DNA from: Lycocorax pyrrhopterus obiensis | Taxonomy: Eukaryota > Chordata > Aves > Passeriformes > Paradisaeidae | Direction: 5' to 3' | Assembly (NCBI GenBank): GCA_014706295.1 | Contig: JACSVZ010000001.1 | Location: 45,398,383 to 45,462,382, forward strand | DNA length: 64,000 nucleotides | Part shown: positions 13,253-25,152 of the stretch, piece by piece | How the letters are laid out: each line of letters opens with the position of its first letter | How positions within the stretch are numbered: the stretch's first letter is position 1 | The notes under the pieces: generated by a model | The model's database searches: none | Seen by the model: the letters and a program-made list of their open reading frames with translations, nothing else | Told to the model about the DNA's origin: nothing | Program-made: the position numbers and the translations under genes

Positions 13253-15163
13253 AATCTTATGATTTCAGACTCTGATACAGAGTAATTGAAATAGTCTGAT
13301 ATCTGACATCATGCCAAGCAAGCATTTGTGCAACATTTTTCAATATATAGGAAAAATAAGATTTACACTGGAATTCCTATACTGATACTGCTACATCTCT
13401 GAGTTCAGTGCTAGAGCCTCGGTTATATTTAAAAATGGGTCTAAAGGTTCATTATTGTTTGCATAAATATTTCTCAGAATTCAACTCAATAATTTTAACT
13501 CTATCACCTTGAAAACATAGCTGCTAAATGGATCCAAAGAAAAGCAAAGGGATACTATTTACTAGACTTTCAGATAACAGGAACACAGATGCTAAAATCC
13601 AGAAACAAACAAACAAAAAAAAGCTTAGATATGTTCATCAAATATTTTTACATGGGATTCATCTTGCCAACTGAATATGCCTAGCTTCAGAGCAGAATTA
13701 ACTTCCTCCTGTGTGGGTAATCTTAATTACATCACTCTAAAATGTATTTATTTGTCTCTTGATTTTAACGGAATCTTAGAGGGACTAGCTTAGACGTTAG
13801 TACTGTAGACAATTAAATTTATCTGAGACCATCATATTTGCAGATATCACGTCTACTCCTAAGAGAAGTACTTGAGATACCACTAAAAGTGGGAAATTAT
13901 TCCTAGGAAGTACCATGAAAAATTTTCCTAAGACTTAAGGTACATTCAGGACAACTGGTCTGTGTTTGAGACTGGATAATGGGTCTATGTCCCTGGTCTA
14001 TTTCTACTCTTGGTGGAGAATGTATTTTCTATGAAACTTTCAATAATTAATATTTCCCAGCCATATGCTTTCAGTAAGAGCACACTGGCTGAAAAAGGAA
14101 TAACTGCAAAGAATAACTGCATTAGAATTAGTTTTTAATGAGAAACAGAAGGGTTTGGCTATTTTTAAGACATTTTTTTAAAACTTAGTAAGCTGCAGTT
14201 CTGTATGTATGCAAGTTGTACTTGGGTTTTTTGGGGGGAAGCTGAAACAGAACACAATGTCTGCATTGGAGACAACATCTGAACTCCTGAGAGTCCTCAA
14301 ATTTGAGCGAGGACAGGGAATCCAGTCTTTCTTGGCATTTCAGAAAAATAAAAAACATGAAGTTATGAGTGAAAAATTTGGGGAGGAACTCATTGCAACA
14401 TATTATGGTAAAAAAGAAATACATTAATAATCCAAAGAATTATGATGGTTTGATTTTGTTTTGTTAAATTTTTAATGCAGTTACTCTCTTGAACTAATTT
14501 GGGATTAACTCCAATTCATGTTAGAGTAGTTCTGAACACCATTTGGCCCACAAGTGATAATACAGTTGTCTAGCTATTCATTTAACTCTATGAATTTCAT
14601 TGTAACTTAAGGAGCTTTTTTTCCTGTTATTTTTCTTGCAGTCTTACCTGCTAAAGTAGGTTTATTTTGTATTGTAACATTTCCTCAGTGTTCAGTATTC
14701 TTCTGAGACTATTGTTTTATTTTAAAAATGGCATTGTCACCAGGGAAGATACTGCTCATATTTAAATAACATGCAACTCCGCTAGTTTTAGATTTTTTGC
14801 CTGGTAGTGACAGAGGGCTTCAGTTAAGTGGATATATTATTTCACTCAAATATATATGTGTGTGTAGCAGAAAGGAAAAAACAATAAATATTGCTTTATT
14901 AAAAACAAATAAGGAAACCGTAAGTTTCCAGATCAGGACAACTGAAAACTAACTATTTTTTATTCTTATCTTCAAAAAGAAACCCCAGAAAGGTGTACAT
15001 AGCTGTGCTATCGTTTACCAATAGAGAGAGAGATTTGAAAAAAGCAGTAACAAAGAAAGAACTGTGTGTGTTTTCATAATAAAGCTATAGTGTGCATCTA
15101 GATTCACAGGCACTTTGTTTTTCTGAGAAGGTTTTGCTTAGTCACATCAAACAGTATAATCTG

Positions 15164-15224
15164 TTAAAATCAGAGAATTAAAATCAGATTTTAAAAATCA
15201 GATTATTAAATTCAGATTATTAAG
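15164..15224. repeat. Minisatellite, 14-bp unit, four copies
   Basis: Four consecutive 14-base units start at 15164, 15178, 15192 and 15206, followed by a five-base partial unit. The shared core is TTAAAATCAGATTA. Units differ at one to four positions, and the period is kept with no indel. It probably arose by local slippage or unequal exchange. It lies just upstream of a purine-rich tract. Confidence 0.85.
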
Positions 15225-15239
15225 ACAAAGTGTAAGTAA

Positions 15240-15605
15240 AGAACTAATGAAACTCGGGAAGATTTCAGGAATGAAAGGAAAATCATTGGAAAGAAATAAT
15301 GAAGTAGATTTGTCAGAGTTGCAAGAGCAAAGGAGAAAGAGAAATGAAAGCCCTTATTGTGAAGTTAGAATAAAAAGAAATTTAGAATATTTGAGAATAA
15401 AACTCAAATGAATGTTTAGTGCAAAAATAAACAAGAAGAAAACTGAAAGGTAGAGGTATATGAGAGCTTCCAGCAGCAAGGTAAGGGAACAAAAAATAGT
15501 GAAGTAAAGAGAAACAGCAAGGAAAGGAAGAAAGAAAGAACTGGAACAAGGACTTCAGAGAAGGCAGAAGGTTGTAGGAAGGAGATTTAAACTGCACAAG
15601 AAAAG
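15240..15605. repeat. Purine-rich (A/G-rich) strand-asymmetric tract
   Basis: The plus strand is strongly enriched in A and G for about 365 bases. The row 15481-15540 has only 7 pyrimidines in 60, and the flanking rows are also skewed, though less. The minus-strand frame at 15382-15597 reads as a Phe/Leu/Ser-rich string, which is what such composition gives by chance, so it is not called as a gene. Skewed tracts of this type can form triplex or R-loop structures; whether this one does cannot be seen from sequence. Confidence 0.65.
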
Positions 15606-15965
15606 CCTGATTAGTTAAGTATGTTTACTTGGCTAATTAAATAATTCTTGATATAGTTTCCAGTGCTCATTCAAGTCACCTACTTTCTTCTCATCACCTG
15701 TATTTGCTCTTTCTTAATTGCCTGGGTGTCACTGGTTAATAAAGGTGATTTTCAGATTTTATGTCTCAACTGGGCCATATGTTCACTGCCTTTTTAAAAA
15801 GACAGAAAAATCAGATGTGGAATCTAATCTAATTCAAAAGTGTCTATTATTCCAGCATGTAAATGTGTGAATAATGACCTACCTACTTAAAACTCACTGA
15901 AATTTTCTGGAGATATTTTGGAAAATGTTTATTTGTCTAATTTTGAAATGCCTATGGATTTAAAT

Positions 15966-16282
15966 AGGCTTGATACATTCAGAGAAAACTGGAGAGGGCC
16001 TTGTGATAGGACAAAGAGGAATGGCCTTAAACCGAAAGAGAGAAGGTTTAGATCAGATATTAGCAGAAATAAATTCTTTATTGAGAGGGTGGTAAGGCGC
16101 TGGAACAGGTTGCCCAGAGAAGTTGTGGATGCTGTATCCCAGGAAGTATTCAAGGCCAGGCTGGATGAGCCTTTGAGCAACCTGGTCCAGTGGAAGTTGC
16201 CCCTGCCCATGGCAGAGAGGTTGAAACTAGATAATCTATAGGGTTCCTTCCGACAAAAAAACATTCTATAATTCTATGATAT
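15966..16282 (+). mobile_element. CR1 LINE, 5'-truncated 3' end
   Basis: Plus-strand CR1 terminal region. The diagnostic order is present: GGAGAGGGCC, then a stretch equivalent to the usual GACAAGGGGTAATGG-type block. The highly recognisable GGTAAGGCGCTGGAACAGG and CCCAGAGAAGTTGTGGATGC follow, then TTCAAGGCCAGGCTGGATG. The copy ends in two ATTCTATR octamer units at 16263-16278, the normal CR1 terminus. It contains an open frame of 107 codons running through the element; CR1 3' UTR frames like this are common and are not protein genes. The severe 5' truncation is typical of target-primed reverse transcription. Confidence 0.93.
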
Positions 16283-19200
16283 TTGAAATCAACACCCTTG
16301 AAAGTAAGATTAATTTTATCACACTTCAGGGGTTAGATTTACTTTCAGATTGCCAGCATGTGAAATTAGGTGTTTAAATGTAAGTAGTCAGAGTTTTTAA
16401 CCTCTATTATTTGCATAGTTTGAGAAGATTGGAAAACAGTAGAGTTGATAAAGTATACTTAAGTAAATTAATTTTATTGCAATAGTTACTCACAATATAC
16501 AATTGGTACTCAATTGCAGGCCACTAATCTGGAAATGAAAACTCCCATAGGACACAATGAGTTTTCCTAAGTAGCTCGTGTGAGGTTTCTTAATGAATCC
16601 TGCTGGGCTTTCAGCTTCCCCTTTAAAAGGACTGGCTTCTCTAACTGGTTTGTGTTATAATTTCCAGTCTCCTGCATGTGCCCTTGGATAACCTAGGGCA
16701 TCTTAAATGTTGCCAGAGATCTATGTTAAGGTAACTGAACCAGCCATCAGATATGCATAGCCTAAATGTCTTCATCTGAATTAATCAACAAGGCTTCCTT
16801 TATAATTAATGAAGGGAAGTGGGTACTTCTAAGGAGCAATATATCTGACCTACTTTTAATATGGGATGGATTTTATTTTAAAAGAACCTATTTCTTTTCA
16901 CCTAGGACAGCAGGAGCCTATGGGACCTAGCCTGAATACATGGATGTACATTATAGAAGTCTAAATTTGGTTGAATAAGTCCTGTACAGTCCTGTAGGGA
17001 TGTAAGTCATTTTGTAAGGACAGGATGACTACATGGAAACATTCAGTCTTCAGATCAATTTCTTTTCAATAGAATAGACAAACAAATAAACTAGACAAAC
17101 CAGTGAAAAAGAGAAACAGAACAATCGGTTTGTGAGTCTGTGTTAGAAAATAGAGTATACAGAGATATTTTTGTTTTGAATACCATGTAGGACAAAATTC
17201 ACTAAAGTCACTAAATGAGAAATAAGATTTTTTCATTTTTTTAAAGGAAAATACTCATATAGCTTTAACAAGAAAGCATTTCACCAGAGAACAGAGTGAT
17301 ATCTCTTAGCCATAACAAACCAATAAAAAGTAGGTGTTTAGGGAACTCCCTTAGAATGATAATCACTGCTCTGTTTGTGACTAGAAGACTGCTTGAAAAA
17401 TCATTTCACTTTTAAACATTCAAACTACTCAGTATTGGTTATGCTGATATGAATTATGCAATTACCTATTTGATTCATTTTATAGAACTTTTCATTACTA
17501 AATGGCAGACTATTTCATTCCTATTGTGTTTTACCTAGTGGTGTCAAAATTAACAAGTTCTTTTTGCATTACTGCTTTTCTAAACTGCTTACAACTTAGC
17601 CTGTACTTGGGAACTCCCAGGTAAGATACAAACTCAGGTCTTGCTTATAAATAGGACTTAACTCCAAGGTAAAAGGAAGCAGTTCTTTCATTCCTTATGT
17701 TGAGGTTTTTCTACGTTTATGGTTTTATAAATGCTCATTGAGGCAGGATACAAGTTTAAGATTCTTCTTAGTTAAAAAAATAGAATTTATAAATAAAAAT
17801 AACATTGAAGAAAATTCTTTTCAAAATTGTTTTAACTGTTGAAATTAAAATTGCTAATTATGTTTTACGAGTTTTACAAATCTTTATGTAGGAACACAAG
17901 TTCTAAGATACATTGCTATAATGGCTGAATATATTTCTTAGAATATTTCTGAACAGGAAATCTCTTCTTTTAAAGAATTTTTCTCACTATTTCAGTCTTC
18001 AGAATACTGAGAATTTAAAATGAGTGAAATTTTCAGCATATGACAGTGCTTTCTTCAAGGGAGAGAAAAAATGCTAATATTTACACTGAATGCTTTGGAT
18101 TCAACTGCATGGCTACAACTTCTATGTGCATATATTATATATGACTGCATGCACATAAACTGCATGTGACTCATGAATGCATTCTTAAATGTATTTGTAT
18201 GCAAATGAAAAATGTGTTGACTATTTTTCATATACAGGGTGCCATTTAAGATTTAGCAAATGGAAATAGACAACTAAGAGATATACTAGGTCACACATCA
18301 TCACAGAGTGAAATTAGAATACTAGTGACAGAGAAATAACACAATAGCTACATCCAACAGCAGCTACTAAGGAAAATGTATGACTTTTAAACAAAGCATT
18401 GGTAAGAATGTGACCTTGTAATACTCATGTAATATGTGTAGAAGTTTTACAGCTTTTCAGGAGGGATGAAATTACTTCTAGAAAACTAACATCTGCAGGT
18501 TTATGAATAAATGATGGATGGTTAGCATAAACTATCACTATTAATCATAGACCATTCTCCTTGACTAGAAATCAGGCCACAAAGTACTATTAGAAAAATG
18601 TAAAACCTGTACCTTCGAATTAGTACGTTTTCTACATAAATGTGAGGTTGCTAAACATCGAGACTGATCACCGATCAGACTTGATCTCAGCCACGTTTAA
18701 GTCAGAAGGTTGCTATTTAAATAGGAAGAGCTGCCTCTTAACTAAGTGATCCTTGTCAACAATGTCAATTTCAGTGGCACAATTCCTGTACAAGTATGAG
18801 CACTTTACCTGGATAACAAGATTTCAGGAAGGTTTTTTTTTGCTTTTCTTTAAATATTCCATTTACACTTTTCTGCTGCACTTGTTACTTCATGCTAAAA
18901 TCAAGAGATTTTTAGTGTGTGAAATGGTGTTTTGATGTTTGTTTTAAAATTAAACAATCTGAGATAAAATTGCTGGTTATTATTAAAATAGATAAAGTCT
19001 TATGGCATGCTTTATTTATCATGGTTTAAACGACAATGTTTACATTCCTGAGTCTTAAGCCAGTTGCAGATACAAGAAAATAATTAAATGATATGCAATT
19101 CATTCTGTTCTCTAGTGAAACAGTTGTTCACTAATATTGGTGATCCTTAGCATGACTAAGGAAAGCAAGTGGGATATATTTGATGTTAGGAATAATATTG

Positions 19201-21784
19201 TTCGCTTTTATTAAATACTCTGACATCTTGTCCAGCAAGTTTGTTTAGGGCAGGAAATGGTTTATTCTTTATTGGAAGCAGAGGACAAAGCTGCCAACAT
19301 GTTAACACTACAGATGTTGTTTTATTCATGAGAGGAAATTATACTGATTAAAAGATTCACATTAGAACAAAACCTATACTTCAAACTCTGAAATTAGTTT
19401 TTGGATGCTAAAATTGTAGCTGAGTCATGGGTTCTTGTTTTTGTTAAATCTGGATCTCTGGTTCTAAAGAATAGGAGAGCTTCCACACAGCATGAAGAAA
19501 AAAAAAATTGAATTCTAGAGTGTGTGAAACATGAGTGTCATTGTGAAATGTCATGGATGCTTTAGACCAATGGTGGGATCCATGTCATCAATTGCTTTAA
19601 AACCCTTACTCTGTTCTTTAAGCCAAAATAGTGTGAAGGGTTTGAAAACCAAAACACTTTAATCACAACTGCATGCAATTTTCTGGATTGTATGACTTCC
19701 CCTTTCTGTGTGAGAGGTCTCAGAATCCAGAAGAAAAGCTAGGCAGATCAGTACTGTCATTCCAGCTCTGCATTATGTAGATCTGGGAAAGGGTTGTAGG
19801 GTTCCTTCAGAGTCTCTCAGGTCTTCCTTTTCTACATTCCCTAATGAGTTCCCTATCTATAAGACTTGAAAGGGCATACTTCCTTGGTGACCAGACCATT
19901 CAAATTGCACTAATGTTGTCTATTTTGTGGTCTTCTTTTTCAGTGCTAAGTATCTGTTTGTTCAGGACACATCTGAAAGTTTGCACTTCTTGTGGTCAAC
20001 AGGTTATACAGTTTGTCTCTCTATGACCCTGAGCACACAAAAACTATTCAGTGTTAGTTCTGTTGTTTGGGACAGGTGGTCAATCATATTTCAGCTCCTT
20101 CAACAACAGGTTGATTAGTTTGTCTACTACAGCAAAAGTTCATGGATAGGATAAGCAGTCCTTGATGCATCTGAAAAGAACTTATTCTGCTGATACAAGA
20201 ATAACTATGCAGCACGGTGTGTGCTATGCATTGCAAGTTACTGCAGAAGTGTGGTCTCTTGCAGTACTTGAGTGTCTCAGTGGTATTTTCGATGTATTCA
20301 CAATTTAATTAGACTAAAATTCTCTGGGGATGTGGATATCAGAATGCCCAAAAGAACTAGGAAAATTCAAAAGGTGAAATATCTCTGGAAACAGTAAAAC
20401 GCCACCCTTTTTTTTTCCTTATGCAATCTCAAATAGAAGACACTTTAAGTTTGTGTATAACTGTGTATTTCATACCTTCATTTCGGTTCAGCTACAAGAG
20501 AATAAACACCAAAGAGCTAGGTACTTTGATAAAATATAGCCTTGTTTAAGTTGTGAAAACCTGTTTATTTTCCATTTTTTTTAGTTCTAAAGAATTAGAA
20601 AGAATCCTCTAAAAAGAAGGTATAAGTGTGCAGAAAAAATAATTGAATGAGAATTTTCAACAAATTTGATGTAGATCTGACAATAAATCTCAGTTATGTA
20701 CAGAATTTAGATGTTTGCAGTCCACACCTTTAGCTCAAACTGTATAGCATACTCTCAATTTTCTTGATATGCATGCCTATTTTCCAACCACAGCAAAACA
20801 TATTTCTGAAATGTATAATCCCCATTTACCTCCTCTGCCCTCACTAGTTGAGTTTGCACCAAGTCAGCATAGAACTGAATACTGTTTAGAGATGTAGTAT
20901 TGCTCTGATGCTATGCAAAATTCTGTTTTGAACTTAAGAACTTCTTTAAAACATGAGCTCAATGTGTAAAGAAAAAGTACATTCATATATGGCAATGCCA
21001 ATTTTCTTGATTACACCTTGTTATGTCCCTTGTTCTTTCTTTCTATAGAGAGTGTTGCAATACTGTGTTTTGGGTTGCATATCTCGATGTTTCAGCTGGC
21101 GTATTTTTCTACTAAGCATTGTATTTAAGAATGTTTAATTTGCTGATACTTAGAGGCATTAAGACTTCTATTAGAACATATCAGTTAGCTGCAATTATTT
21201 TCTTTCTGCTTTTATCCTTTAATTAACGACTTGGAACATACTTTTAAACTCCTTAGCTCTAACAATTAGCTGTAGAAAGGCAAAGGGTTATAGTCTCTGA
21301 AGATCTGAGATGGTATAGTGGTGAACTTTAAAGGCTATTTTTTCCTCTTGCTTTAGTAATACAATATACACTGTCAGCTACAGATAAGGTCTCCTCATGC
21401 AGTTTCTAGAGACTTGCAAAAAAGCAGGTGTTGAACTTCCTAAGTCTGAGAATGATCGTACTTGACATATGGGTGTCTTGTTTTACTTATTAGTGACTTA
21501 CCTAATAGTTGAGAAATTAGTTTGCTATCCAGTTTTTCTGAAAAGTTATTGGAAGGCAAATAAATTCTAAAGAAACCATATATTCTAAAATAAGAGCAAT
21601 TGCTGAAACAACTGCTGTAGGTTAAGGGACCAATTCAGGTGGTGAAATATAGACACATAGTGTAATTTGAGAGCTTACCTCTCTGTGTTATCACAGCAGG
21701 TCTTCCAGCTGTTGCTTCAGAAGGTCCATGTTATGTCTGCCAGACCTGTAGAGGTATTTCAAGTACCTCACTGCATCTAAAATT
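16283..21784. other. AT-rich non-coding DNA, no gene seen
   Basis: No coding region, RNA gene or interspersed repeat was recognised. Frames are at most about 63 codons. A small perfect inverted repeat CTGATC-ACC-GATCAG lies at 18663-18677. The block 16500-16800 and parts of 19300-19830 are slightly less AT-rich than their surroundings, but I recognise nothing in them. Confidence 0.55.
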
Positions 21785-21845
21785 GTACTAAATTCCTGTA
21801 TCTAGGCACCTGACTTGTTTACTTTTAGATAGCAAAGTTCATTCT
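21785..21845 (+). repeat. Unclassified dispersed repeat, copy C
   Basis: Shares the core CCTGTATCTAGGCACCTGA with the copy near 48160, where the equivalent reads CCTGTATTTAGGCAACTGA (17 of 19 positions identical). Both are preceded by a CACTA/TACTA-like word and followed at similar distance by a TTTAGAT word. It lies next to, but seems separate from, the CR1 fragment downstream. I do not know the family. Confidence 0.5.
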
Positions 21846-21961
21846 CTCCTTTTCTGTGTTCAGTTTTTCAGTCAAAGTATCAAGCTGTTCAGCTCACCTC
21901 AAAGGCAGGCACCTCCTCTTACTTTCACAAAGAAAGATGTTGAAATACAGCAGATGTACAT

Positions 21962-22410
21962 ATCTGATCTTTCCTAACTTGCTCATCCTATACTGATGAA
22001 AAGTCTTCTTTGCTCCAGATTTTCCCAGCAGACTCAGTGGTCTAGGACTCCTGAAGATGAGTTTTACAATAGAGACCAATGTGAAAAAAGCATTGCCTAC
22101 CTTGGCCTTTTCCATAAATTTTGTCAAATAACTTTCTGTATCATTCAGCAGCCAGTCCACATTTTCCGTCAAGTTTTTTTTTCTTCTGATAAACCTGTCC
22201 TACAAAGGTGTTGTTCTTGCTCTTCACATAACCTGCCAGTTTTTATGCCTGTTGAGTTTTGATTTTCCTGACAACTCAGTGTCTGTATCCTTCCTGGGTG
22301 AGTTAAACCTTCATCAACATCCTGTATGCTTCCTTTTATGTCTGAGTTTTGCCGAGAGATCCTTGTTCACTGCCATGAACACTTCTGAGGTCCACTGCCA
22401 GGTTTACTTG
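21962..22410 (-). mobile_element. CR1 LINE ORF2 fragment between endonuclease and RT domains
   Basis: Read on the minus strand from 22410 down, the order of words matches the CR1 ORF2 linker. A GGAAGCATACAGG block comes first, then a GGAAGGATACAGACA block. Next is GAAAATGTGGACTGGCTGCTGAATGA (rc of 22131-22171 region), then GCAATGCTTTTTTCAC, then CAGGAGTCCTAGACC, and finally a GAAGACTTT block. A minus-strand frame of 92 codons (21894-22172) survives through part of it. It lacks both the RT catalytic region and the CR1 3' terminus. The plus-strand frames here (21996-22262 and 22252-22464) are antisense shadows. It is strongly diverged and certainly inactive. Confidence 0.8.
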
Positions 22411-24177
22411 ACTTCCTGTATGTTGTCATGCATCGTTTTTGAGGATGGAGGAAGCAACGCTTGAAAAGCACTTATGTGTATGGCTGCATTTGGGATAACA
22501 TTGGAAATTTCAAATTGACTTTGTGAATTTTGAGAGTACATAATAGTCAAATCATTGATATACCAAATATAGTCCTCGAGGTGGGAAATAGAAGTTTGTT
22601 TGTAGTTTCATTTGAGTCTGATTTTGAATAGCAGGGATTTCATCCAGTAATACGCCTAGTCTGGGCACATAATTGCATGAAGTTTTTTCCTCTCTTTCAT
22701 TAAAGTCTATCTACCAATCCATTTCCATTATAAATCAGTTTTGTCTGTAGTGGAAGTTGTAGCTGTCATGTCTTCAGACATCTTCTTACAGCTAAACTAT
22801 GAGAAAATCAGAATTTTGAAAGGGATGTAGAATTTGAGAAAGGATTTGACTCTCTTAAAGATTGCTGACAGACATTATATCAGCAGTAATATATTGACTT
22901 CTGTCTTAGTCTTGAGGGGATAATCTGTTAGTTCAACAATTCAGGTTTAGTTCTAGGAGTATCACTGTCTTTGTAATCAATGACATTTTCACGGGCTGCC
23001 ATAGGAAAGACTAATACATCTATGATGAAAAAAGAAAATTACAACTGCTTTTAACTCTTACAAAATCTGATGTTGGAGGCATTATGAAGGGTCTAAAGCC
23101 AATTTTTTTAATGATTGCAAAATTATGACTTTGACAGTTACTGCTTGTATGATCATGTACAGGCAGCTCTGCTATTTATTGCTGCTTGTTAAATTTACCA
23201 CCATTTCCCACTAAAAGATTTGATGATAATTTTTCTTGAACCCCATTTTGGGATTACATACTTTAATTTATATCAGACTCTGAAAGAGAACTCTGAAAGT
23301 CTCGAAAAGAAATTATTTTCTTCTGACCTTGACTTTCTGAATTTCTAAGTAGCTGGTTAGGAAAGAGGTTGCAGAGGAAGGGTACAGAGTTGTTTCCTAT
23401 GGAGTTTATCAAGGAGTGGTGTTCAAACGGATAGTATAATATATTTATTTATTTAAAATGCTGACAGAAAACATCTAAGGGTATCATTCAGTTCTAGACT
23501 GCGGATACATATGCTGCAGATGCTTACCTGTAGACAAAGAAATGACTGTGTCCATATACAAAGAGGCTGTTCATATACATTTACATTGTAGTTACTGGAG
23601 TAACAGGTCTTGATTCAAGTGCACACACATAAAAATCTGGTATCATTTGAGGTATTTTGGAATACTTGGTGTGGTTAAACTGTGACTCAGGAAATCTGAG
23701 TTTTCAATACCTCTCATGCATCCACTGAAATGTATCCGAGATGTGGATTATTAAATCCTACACAGATGTCTCAGATACATTTAAGTGGACAGCTTAATCA
23801 ACTATTTCTTTTGACCAGATTGAGAAGATCTGTAAGGCTAATAATACATTATGTAAGCAACATTTAAAGATATATCTTCGTGCATATGCACACCAGTTAA
23901 GCCATCCTGTCTCTTCAAGATATAACATACTTAGTTTAGTGTATTTGCTAAGATATTAGAAATTGCTACATAGATATCTTTCAATTTCAGATATCTAGGT
24001 GTGTGTTTGTACATATATTTAATCTGTAAACACACATACACATACACATGGAATGCATAAAAAACCCTGAGAGGAGGTATTGGTTTTTTTCTGTAACAAA
24101 GCAGGCAAGACCCTCAGATAATATAAAATTAGGCCAAAGACGAGTATTGTGGTAAAACTCCTCGGGAATAAGCTTTA

Positions 24178-24199
24178 TTTTTTTTTTTTTTTTTTTTTT
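24178..24199. repeat. Poly-T tract (22 T)
   Basis: Uninterrupted run of 22 T, the longest mononucleotide run in the window. No CR1 or processed-pseudogene body was recognised on either side, so it is not called as the poly-A tail of a minus-strand retrocopy. Confidence 0.9.
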
Positions 24200-24262
24200 A
24201 AAAAGAATTATTTATAGTACACAAAATATAATGTGAATTTATATATAATTTTTTTTAATTGA

Positions 24263-24285
24263 AGCAAGTTTTATCAAAACTTGCT
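24263..24285. repeat. Perfect 10-bp inverted repeat, 3-nt loop
   Basis: AGCAAGTTTT, loop ATC, then AAAACTTGCT. It is the longest perfect short hairpin I noticed. There is no T-run or other context to suggest a particular function. Confidence 0.85.
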
Positions 24286-24787
24286 ATCACTTCCAAGAGC
24301 AATGCTAAACAAATTTTGACTAATTATTCAAATATCTAATTTCCACTGAAATCAGAAGTCCTGTTCTCATACACCTTATGCACTTATATAATTGAGGGTT
24401 GTAGATAAGAACTGAAGCCCTGGCTCTGCAGAGTGGGAATAATAGTATTGCTTTGTCTCAGAGACGTGTGAAAAGACACATATTAAGGTGTATTAATGAG
24501 TGCTGTGAAGCACTCAGATGCTGAACTGAGTACCATAAAGGTTGATACGAAGTTTATTAGTCCCATCTTTAAACAAGACTGAATAGTGTAGAGTAAATAA
24601 TAGTAACTGGAGCCTGTTATGCAGTAATGAAGAAAAAAAAAAGGCCTGGTAGCTTCTCATTAAATGATCATAATCTAGAATGCATAGGAGTAGAAGCATA
24701 TCTTTTGTTGGGAGTTGTATAAGAATAGGTGGCTATGTGATTAAAGAGTGAACTATACTGCCAATAAGTTAGGGAGAGCAATTACAT

Positions 24788-24804
24788 TGTGTGTGTGTGT
24801 GTGT
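24788..24804. repeat. (TG)n microsatellite
   Basis: About eight GT units. Short, but probably variable. Confidence 0.9.
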
Positions 24805-25129
24805 ACCTGTTTGTGTCTTCTAAATTCTGGCATTTTCTAACACTTCAGTGTGTGAAAGAATGACCTCAGCGCAGTTCTATTTTGATGAAGGCTCCCTCTG
24901 TCTATGTTGTGTACGGGCACAAGAGGTTCTCAGGATTGTAGATGACGAGGATCCTAGGATAAGACTCTAAGAAAGGACTATTGCTTTAGAATTCTCAGTG
25001 TTAAAGGCACAAAATCAACAGGATGCTTCAAACAAGAAAGGGCATCTTAGTGCTGTGTGTGCTGTGATGCTTGTTATTTTGTCCTTTCCTGATAAGAAAT
25101 AAGTAATTTTAACAAACATTCTAGATAAA

Positions 25130-25152
25130 AATACAGTATTATATACTGTATT
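25130..25152. repeat. Perfect 9-bp inverted repeat, 5-nt loop
   Basis: AATACAGTA, loop TTATA, then TACTGTATT. It is AT-rich and may be a chance structure. Confidence 0.8.

Larger units (their letters stand above)
9234..15163. other. AT-rich non-coding DNA, no gene seen
   Basis: No recognised gene or interspersed repeat. At 11578-11973 frames are open on both strands at once, the longest being 131 codons on the minus strand; none resembles a known protein. Small structures include a 9-bp perfect hairpin at 10913-10935, an 8-bp palindrome at 13193-13210 and a 14-T tract at 13239-13252. The 12-base word GATACAACAAAG occurs twice, at 13063 and 13081. A T/G-rich low-complexity patch lies at about 12640-12690. 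Confidence 0.55.

Noticed and set aside
15918..16241. Open frame of 107 codons as a protein gene
   Set aside because: It lies almost wholly in the CR1 3' UTR-like region, and its reading follows CR1 sequence; the minus-strand frame over the same interval is equally long.
21996..22464. Plus-strand frames of 88 and 70 codons as genes
   Set aside because: They are mostly antisense to a minus-strand CR1 ORF2 fragment.
24178..24199. Poly-A tail of a minus-strand processed pseudogene
   Set aside because: No coding-like or transcript-like sequence was recognised beside the T tract on the side where the body would lie.
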